DNA of 64,000 nt from Protopterus annectens. Its lineage: Eukaryota > Chordata > Ceratodontiformes > Protopteridae. Each line of letters begins with the position of its first letter. The stretch's first letter is position 1. A program made the translations under genes and the position numbers. The notes below the pieces were generated by a model. That model did no database searches. It had not been told where the DNA came from and saw only the letters and a list, made by a program, of their open reading frames with translations. Shown here piece by piece: positions 57,252-64,000 of the stretch. The stretch lies in the NCBI RefSeq assembly GCF_019279795.1, contig NC_056727.1:1204499222-1204563221 (forward strand), in the 5' to 3' direction.

Positions 57252-58508
57252 TTAATGTAGAAATTTACCCCAAAAAATCTTTTCATTTATGGTGACCTGG
57301 CCCTCTTTTCTATATGTGATTTGTGAAAAATATGTCCTAACATCTGTACAATCTATGCTATTTAAGAGGGCAGTAAGTTCCCTACTAACAGTCAAAGAGT
57401 CATTGTGGATAAGATCATTTGTACCAAGATGAATAAAAACAGATCCATAGTTCCTAACATTATGGAGTTCTAAGGTCTTTCTCCCATCCTCTACTTTTGC
57501 TCCTGGCAAACATAACACTATTCAATGTTCATTATATCTGCAGCTGTAACTACCAATTCCTCTAATAACTAAATCTCCAATTACAAGAATATCTTTTCTG
57601 ACCAGAAATGAAGAATCTTCAGCTTCTAATTCAGTAATATCTGCTCTATCAATTGTTACAAAGGAATGATCTTCCTCACCATTAGTTTTATTAATCGCGC
57701 TGTTTTCACTGTTTATTACATTTGGAGGCATACAGTTCTCATCCAGTTGGCTTTGTACATCCACAGCTTCAGCCATGTTATGAGCTTCTTTCTTTTTCCT
57801 CTTTTTTACTTAAAGTAATGTTCTTCAGTCCTTCCACATTCAGTTTTGATTTCTTCCTTTTTACCTGCCCCTTGCTTATTTTTTTCTACCTTTTGTTTTT
57901 CGAAAAATGATGCATTTTCTGAAGAATGAAGGTTTTCTGGTAGAAAAAAAATATCATTCCCTGTAATCTGTGTGTTACATAACAAAAAAGTGTTCTTTTT
58001 AATATGTATTCTCTGCTTTACAGGCATTTATCCATTTATTTTTCTTCCTTGTTATTTGTTGTGAACTTCATCCTTTCTTTCTGTTTTTATTTTTTTATAT
58101 GCATTGAATCTTCAGTTTGCTGAATAAGTCTGTCCAGAATTTCAGAGGTGTCAGTGGCATTATATTGTTCAGTAGGGGTTGAGTGATCTTTACTGACAAT
58201 AGATAGTTCCTTTCCTAAATATGTTCTATTTGCTCTTTGCCTAACATTATTTATCACATCAGTCCAGTCATTAATATATGTAACAACAGCTCTCCAAGCT
58301 GTGCCAGTTGCACAAGTACAAACATCATCAATAAGTCTAGATTTACTACTAATAATGGTAAGCAGATCATCCAACTTTTGACATGAGGAACAACAGATCA
58401 CTAGTTTTATCAGCTGCTACCTTTAAATATACATAGCATTTAGTACACTGTACAAGGTACTTGTGCTTTAGCAAATCATTAATGGCATACTCATTTAAGG
58501 AATCCATA
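57252..58508 (-). pseudogene. CR1-like ORF1: zinc fingers and SGNH esterase domain
   Basis: The N-terminus (about 58,508-58,380) reads MDSLNEYAINDLLKH followed by CTKCYVYL and, about 24 residues on, CSSCQKLDDLL, a two-pair Cys motif. The middle (58,400-57,520, frames 58,087-58,401 and 57,522-57,776) is acidic and coiled-coil-like, ending in DILVIGDLVIRGIGSYSC, the GDS-type block I of the esterase in which the Ser is not retained. The frame 57,252-57,518 has GAKVEDG and GSVFIHLGTNDL, the conserved GTND block. CR1-clade ORF1 proteins with such esterases bind RNA and perhaps membranes (family knowledge). Frame breaks at about 58,400, 57,800 and 57,520. Confidence 0.72.
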
Positions 58509-58589
58509 TTCAGCTGCAAATGAATAAAGAATTCAAGCTATTGCACTGTTAATCACAAACTAACACAAGGCTGCTTAGATAAGCATCAT

Positions 58590-59740
58590 AGATAACTTGT
58601 GAGGAGCCATGCATGGGACAAAGCATTTAGGAGTTGCCTCTGCCCATTAGTAGTACAGGGGCAGTCCTGGGGTATATTTTCTGTTTTCCATCTACAGATC
58701 TAAGTTGCATTTGAGTATGGGCAGGAAAAACTTTGTTTTATGTGGATGGGGAGTCTGTTCCCTAGTAACAGTATACTTTGTGTGATATACCTTTCCCTCC
58801 AAACTGTTCTGTTGATGTTGCAGAAGAGGTTTAGATCCCCAGACCAAGTATTCATGATGCCATTTAACTTGATGTACAGTAAATCCATCAGTAATTGGTC
58901 ATAGGATGCCTTGTGTGCCAGGCATAGGTCACCTCTTAGCAGTCTGTAAGATACTGAGTATAGTGACAGGGCTTTGTGGCGGTCCAGGTAGAACATGTTA
59001 GGACATGTTGTTTAAGCCTTGTATCCTTTTACTAAGGTATCTCTGTGGACGTTCCAGTTGTTGTATGTGTCTGGACAGATACATGCCAAAGGAGCATTAT
59101 ATTCAATGACTGGCCTAATGAGGGCTGAATAAAGGAGGGGGCAAAGACATACCCAGATCTAGATAAAATCCCTTCATTTATAAGCTGTGTAATATACGGC
59201 TTTCTTACAACAATAGACACATGTTGGCCAAATGTTACATCATTGTTGATGTAAGTTTTCATATCACGAACAAACTGGATCAACTCTTAGGCTGAATCGA
59301 TAATATGGTAGTTTCCTGGGGTAGATGACTTCCCAAAGGATACACTAATGCATTTTTTTCATTTAGTTTTAGTCCTTGATTTTGGCACCAGTAATTTATT
59401 TAGGACAAACCTTCCTGTTGGATGGCTAAATCATTTGGTGGTTCAATGACTGCTCCTAGCTTGCAGTTATCTGCAAACTTAGTTAGACAAAGCCCTTTGG
59501 TGTTGGCTTTTATTTCAGAAAAGTAGATTCTATACAGGAGAGGTCCCAGCACAGAACCCTGGGGGAATCGACTGGTGACTGGTCTCTTTGTGGAGGTAAC
59601 TTCCCCTATTTGGATTATCTGCTTCCTATCTGTTTGCCAGCTAGCAATCTGGTGGGTAACATAGGGGTTTATTCCCAGTTTATTAAGCTTTTCTACTATG
59701 CCTGACTGGGGAATTGTGTCAAAAGATTTGACCATATTTA
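58590..59740 (-). mobile_element. CR1-like LINE copy C, 5'-truncated
   Basis: The same family as copies A, B and D. Frame 59,400-59,735 has SFDTIPQSGIVEKLNKLG, FPQGSVLGPLLYRIYFSE and LTKFADNCKLGAV, with the second catalytic Asp changed to Asn. Frames 59,032-59,283 and 58,700-58,996 continue to LLGNRLPIHIKQS. Truncated upstream at about 59,740 in the middle of the RT. Confidence 0.8.
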
Positions 59741-60640
59741 CAGTAAGTATTATTTATAAGAAAAATAATTAAGAAATATTCATATATGTAAAAAGAAAGC
59801 AAAGTACCCCAATTAATCTATATATACAGACACGCAGTCCAGTCTCCCATTACAAATGAACACACTCATTTGGACATAGACAAATAAACTAGTTCATACT
59901 TTCATTAGTAGAAAAGAACTAAATGATAACCCTGCAAAAAGGTTAGTAAAACAGAGCAAAATAAACCAATTCAATTAAAATGCAAGCAGCCCACTCAGCC
60001 ATGCAGAACCCTTACTTTGAACCAATATAACAATGTAGGCAATCTAGTGAACAATTAAAACTCAACGTATGCATTTGTACATAAAACAGATAACATGAAA
60101 ACAATGCTTCTGTTAGTAAAAGCAAGACCAAGGTCACAATTTCAAAAGATTTGCGCTCAGTGTAAATGACCACTTACACTAAGAGAAGGCTGAGATCCGG
60201 TGTTTTAGAATGTGGTCTATGTAGCAAGCCTAGTTAAAGATAGGTCTTACACTGAAGTAAGTCACTTACACTGAGAGAAACTCTTTTGGAATCTGGCCCC
60301 CAAATAATGCTGGCTTAATAATGTTAATAAAATGGTTCTAAATAAATTGAATTGTAAACAGCCCACTCAGTCATTTGAAACTCCAACAGAATGTTAGCAT
60401 ACTGTTCAGAAATTTCAACTTTTATAAAATGCATTATAAAGAGATACAAAACACATAAAGATGGGTTAATGCAGTTAACAAAACAGGACAAAATTATTTT
60501 GATTTAATAATGTTAATAAAATATAATTAATTTAATAGAATGCAAACAGACGGTTACAATTTAAAACTCCATACTTTTTTTCATCTAAAAAAATTAAACT
60601 GGGAAGTAAACGTTATGTTTTAATGATGAAGTTTTCTGAA
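59741..60640. repeat. AT-rich region with degenerate repeated blocks
   Basis: Blocks with GCCCACTCAG (59,989 and 60,361) preceded by AATTAAAATGCAAGC or AATTGAATTGTAAAC, and AATAATGTTAATAAAAT (60,313 and 60,506), recur with spacing of about 190-370 bp. No coding sequence recognised. Confidence 0.45.
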
Positions 60641-60649
60641 ACAATGGCA

Positions 60650-62756
60650 GGAACACTCTATTAAGCTTAATGGAAAGCAGTGAATGTCATTATATTAACT
60701 ATTATACATATCATAGATCAAATGCAAGTTTAAAAGTAAATGCAGAATTGACTGCACATTTTGCCATAAATTGAGGCACTTGGCAAGATGCCTATTGTCT
60801 CCACCATTGTTTACTTTATACTGAACTGAGGAAGTTACAAATAAAAGGATATAGTACTGAGAATTTCTATAGTAAGTCGGCATTGTATGCAAATGATTAG
60901 CTGATATAACTGAAACACCCAAAAGAACATCTGGAGAGGTTCTTTTAAATATTACAGACATTTGGCCACTTGGCTGGTAAATGGGGGAAAAACTCAGGCA
61001 ATAACACAAAATTATATTCTATCACACAGAATATAAGGAAAACATTTGCAGATGTTTGATACAAATCTAATGATGTGTCTAATGGTAACAGTGGCTCTGA
61101 CTCTAGCAGAGATGAAAGCATTTGCAAACACAAAATTTAAAGTGGCAGGATGGTTAAAAAGTAAAATATTCTTGTATTTGGAGTTACCTCATGGAATGGG
61201 ACCTCTTCAGAACATCGAATTACCAGAATATCGAAACCCACTTTGTTGAGATGACTTAGCTGAATCTTCACTACATTGAACTCCTGGAACAATGAAAACT
61301 AACCCTGGGTAAACAAGCACCTGACCACCAGGACAAAACAAGAAACAGCGAAATGAGAAAACCCTCCAAGTGGGGGGCTTTGCCTCCCACAACACCCGAT
61401 GTGGAAGCCTCTGCCCCCCCCAACTAAATATACCAACTCCAAGATTATACTACAGCAGGGAAAGGACAAGGTTCACCATGGTGGCCAACTGTTTCTTTTC
61501 CCGGGGTTGATTTTCCCTGTTCCAGGAGTTCAACATAGTGAAGATTTGATTAAGTATTTTCAATGAAGCGGGTTTCGATATTCTGCTAATTCAGTGTTTT
61601 GAAGGGGACCCCTTAGAATACAGACATTATAGTTGTTTGATCTACCATTGGCTTGATATGGCTTTCAAGTAGTCACTTTGAATTCTAGTCAGTCTTTTTT
61701 AGGGATCTAAAATATGATAACAAATTTCTTATGGAGACAATCTAAACCAGGAGTGGCCTGTGATAGATTACCAAAGCTAAGAGAACAGAGGATGCCTAGC
61801 TGTACCAGATTTGTGATCCTACTGGAGAACATCACAACTGAAGATATATGTGATATGGTGCACATAGGAAGACAGACTATTACGGGTGGAGATGGACAGA
61901 GCAATGTTAAGACAGATGGGAGATGACCCAGAAATTATGTGCTGGTTGCAAGAGACCTAGGGGGTTCTGCCTCACCTTCGATTATGAACTATATGCATCT
62001 AAGAAAGCAGAAACAGAAATCTGCAACAATCAAGGTGAGTTTAATGGAGGCAGAAGAGAGTCAAGAAATCAAGGGCTGGTTGCAGAAGAAAGGAAATGTT
62101 AGATACTAGCTGCAACTCACTGAGTCTCAGAGCTTCATTTCACATGGGAGGTTCAAGAAGAATATCACATATAAAGGAGGAACACTTGAAATGCAGACAA
62201 TTAAGTTGTATGTCTGATGAAGTAGGACAACTAGTTATGCCACTAAGCAGCATATTGTTAGAAAATATACAAAGGAGAGAATGGGGACAAAGGAAGATAG
62301 TTTCACAAATTTACAGATCAATCAGTGTGACTGTGAACAAAATAGATCAGAAGTTGGAAAGCAGCTAGGAAATGAAACTGGGGAAGCAGATCCAAGAATG
62401 GAAATGAAAAGAAATTTACTTAGCATTGACAAAGGTGACAGAATGAAGGAGGTTTCATATATTTTGACTGGAAATATTTGGGTAAATATGTTGCATTCCA
62501 TCAAGACTCAACAAGATGTATCCAAGAGTGAGGGCATGTTGTTGAAGATGTGGGGAAGGGTTTTATGCCTTCTGGACACACACCTTTTGAGAATGTCCCA
62601 ATTTGAAGAAATTAGAAAATTCTGAGAGATGTTCTAGCTAGTCTATGATGCAAAAAGCTCAGCTCACACAGACATTGTTCTTTTGGGTTACAAGAAGGGG
62701 ATGAATGGTCAGGGTTTGAAAAGGCATTACTTGGAACATTATTGCTAGCAGTAAAA
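60650..62756 (+). mobile_element. L1/Tx1-like LINE ORF2 remnant, interrupted by a MITE
   Basis: Upstream of the MITE: the catalytic box as LYAND at 60,885-60,900, then HPKEHLERFF (60,917-60,946) and a thumb reaching 61,197. Downstream (61,612 on): frames with FLWRQSKP-like text and a WRTSQLKIYVIWC segment near 61,810-61,855, as in L1-type C-terminal regions, ending near 62,756 at a second MITE. Stops throughout. Clade assigned by motif only. Confidence 0.58.
61197..61611. mobile_element. MITE family 2-related element inside the L1/Tx1-like LINE
   Basis: Terminal inverted repeats: GGGACCTCTTCAGAACATCG... on the left and its imperfect complement ...GAAGGGGACCCC on the right, including a shared CAGAATATCGAAACCC. 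The interior carries the family 2 core ATATACCAACTCCAAGATTA. About 415 bp. The flanks do not give an exact duplication. Confidence 0.75.
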
Positions 62757-63042
62757 CATAACACTCAGCTATCCAGATTTTCACAGAATGTCCAGACTTT
62801 TGCCTCATATTTTTGGTGTGTTCCTCATAAAATGTGTGGTTTTCTGGCAATCACTGAGGATTGAAGTCACTAAACAATGATACTCATCTGAGTTTCAGAC
62901 TTTAAATCCTTCAGAAGAAATGCATGCTAAAACAAATCCTGTTATTTTAGTAACTTTCTAAGTTTATAAGAACAATACTTAAAATGTATCCATATTTTTT
63001 GGGCTTTGTCCAGATTTCTTGTGCTAAGATTTGACAGGTATA
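62757..63042 (+). mobile_element. MITE family 1, near-complete, degenerate termini
   Basis: CATAACACTCAGCT at the left and TTTGACAGGTAT at the right are eroded family termini. The interior (TGTGGTTTTCTGGCAATCAC, TTTCTAAGTTTATAAG) matches the other copies. Confidence 0.78.
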
Positions 63043-63504
63043 TAGTGAAATAATCTATCACCTAAAATTGGAAGAAGATAGATCCACTCTGAGTAGAGGA
63101 GATGCAGGAAGTATTATTATCAAATCTATACACAGGAGGCAGTGCTATTGGGTAGGGAATGGAGGAAAAGACTGACACCAAGAGGGGAAGTTAGCGATTA
63201 AAGGTTATTTTTAGGAGGCACCAACAATCACTAGAGAAAAGGAATTCCAATTATATGAGCTTGAGTACAGAGACTAATTTAATAAGGTTTGATTTCATTA
63301 AAGTGAAGATATATATTGGCAACATGACTATGGTGAAAACTGGAGGCATAAAATAACAAAAATTAAGGTACTATTTGGATAAACCATTAAAACTCAATTA
63401 TTTGAGAAGAAATATGTGACATTTTAAATAAAAGCGATTGTCCTTTAAAAAAGAAATAAAAATGAATTATTAGTTCTTTTCTTTAATATATTTCTTTAGA
63501 TTTT
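63043..63504. other. Unassigned stretch
   Basis: AT-rich, no recognisable coding. It might continue the L1/Tx1-like LINE 3' region, but I see no motif. Confidence 0.35.
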
Positions 63505-64000
63505 TGTACGTCAGTCCTGGGCCCACTCTTGTTCGGCATCTACTTTTCAGAAGTACAAGCAAACACAGGAGGATTATGGCTAACAAAGTTTGCAGATGAC
63601 TGCAAACTGGGCACCATAGTTGAAAACCCATCTGACACAGACATCCTTCAGAAGGGTCTCATAGAAACGGATAACTGGTGCCAGAGCCATGGCCTAAAGT
63701 TAAACGCCAAAAAATGCATAGTCATACCCTTTGGGAAAAACAAGGTTACCCCTAGTTACCATATAGGTGTCAATCCACTAAGCACAGAAGAGGTTATCAG
63801 GGATCTGGGGACCCAGGTAGACAGTAGCCTTTCGTTTGACACTCACGTTGCCAAAGTAGTTAGGAAGACCTTCTACATTGCCCACCTGTTCATGAAGGGA
63901 TTCACATCTAGATCAAGGGAGGTCATCGTTCCCCTGTACTCATCACTCATCAGACCAATGATTGAGTACAATGCCCCATTCGGAATGTATCTGACCCGAC
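63505..64000 (+). mobile_element. CR1-like LINE copy D, runs off the right window edge
   Basis: A 5'-truncated copy that starts within the PQGS box of the RT. It is the best-preserved member of the family in the window and is still open where the window ends. Confidence 0.85.
63511..64000 (+). CDS. CR1-like RT fragment, fully open, partial at both ends
   Basis: Reading from TCA at 63,511 there are 163 codons without a stop: SVLGPLLFGIYFSE, then LWLTKFADDCKLGT with the catalytic FADD intact, then SHGLKLNAKKC, VIRDLGTQVDSSLSF and IVPLYSSLIRPMIEYNAPFG. It has no start codon because the copy is truncated upstream. The frame corresponds to copy A 20,815-21,310, which has stops. Fewer lesions suggest a younger insertion. 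Confidence 0.85.

Larger units (their letters stand above)
53821..58515 (-). mobile_element. CR1-like LINE (second family), near full length, with esterase-type ORF1
   Basis: Minus-strand order: ORF1 (58,508 to about 57,250) with Cys-x2-Cys fingers and an SGNH-type esterase segment; ORF2 endonuclease (about 57,000-56,580), RT (about 55,800-54,900), C-terminal part (54,900-54,040) and 3' UTR. The end near 53,821 contains CCTATGAACC, as at the end of CR1-like copy A. A SINE interrupts ORF2 at 54,391-54,664. About 4.7 kb, with stops throughout. The protein sequence differs clearly from copies A-D. Confidence 0.78.

Noticed and set aside
1-64000. CRISPR arrays, bacterial operons, Shine-Dalgarno sites, rho-independent terminators
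   Set aside because: None seen; the element content is eukaryotic.

Overview
This window reads as AT-rich, repeat-dense intergenic DNA from a vertebrate nuclear genome. The mixture of CR1-like, L2-like, R4/Dong-like and L1/Tx1-like LINEs, Penelope-like elements, a DIRS tyrosine-recombinase element, a class I (gamma/epsilon-like) endogenous retrovirus, tRNA-derived SINEs and DNA-transposon miniature elements points to a non-amniote vertebrate (fish, lungfish or amphibian grade). The exact lineage cannot be read from the sequence. I found no host protein-coding gene, rRNA or functional tRNA gene. Almost every recognisable coding stretch belongs to a broken mobile element.

Layout: 1-1250 is the 3' part of an R4/Dong-like LINE. 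2.0-7.0 kb holds microsatellites, an L2-like LINE tail, a SINE with a 16-bp target duplication, a decayed Penelope-like element (PLE) and an L1/Tx1-like scrap. 7,016-18,725 is the most unusual object: a retroviral insertion whose two LTRs are in inverted orientation, both with their U5 ends outward, flanked by a perfect 5-bp duplication (CTTGA). Its left arm (minus strand) is LTR-env-integrase; its right arm (plus strand) is gag-protease-RT-RNase H-integrase-env-LTR. A PLE with a GIY-YIG ORF and a decayed hammerhead ribozyme sits inside the left LTR.

19-22 kb holds a CR1-like LINE and a hAT-like miniature element with a perfect 8-bp duplication; further copies of that miniature family are scattered through the window. 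22.5-29.7 kb is largely unassigned, with a 24-bp-stem hairpin at 25.2 kb, SINEs, and a 3-unit tandem array grown from a miniature-element end. 29.75-33.9 kb is a longer R4/Dong-like LINE. 34.4-37.8 kb is a minus-strand CR1-like LINE split by a plus-strand L2-like LINE. 37.8-38.1 kb carries a PLE end with a well-preserved hammerhead motif. 38.2-41.1 kb is a longer L2-like LINE. 41.2-42.2 kb is a PLE split by a palindromic miniature element. 44.9-46 kb has Harbinger-like transposase and SINE remnants. 47.9-53.2 kb is a DIRS element that keeps its right-end repeats. 53.8-58.5 kb is a near full-length CR1-like LINE with an esterase-type ORF1. 58.6-64 kb holds two more CR1-like copies and an L1/Tx1-like LINE broken by miniature elements.

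The elements interact as nested insertions rather than as a pathway: PLE in LTR, L2 in CR1, SINE in CR1, miniature elements in PLE, L1 and R4. The autonomous LINEs probably supplied retrotransposition machinery to the SINEs, and one SINE shares its 3' tail with the L2-like LINE. All identifications come from reading motifs by eye; clade names are inferences without database searches.
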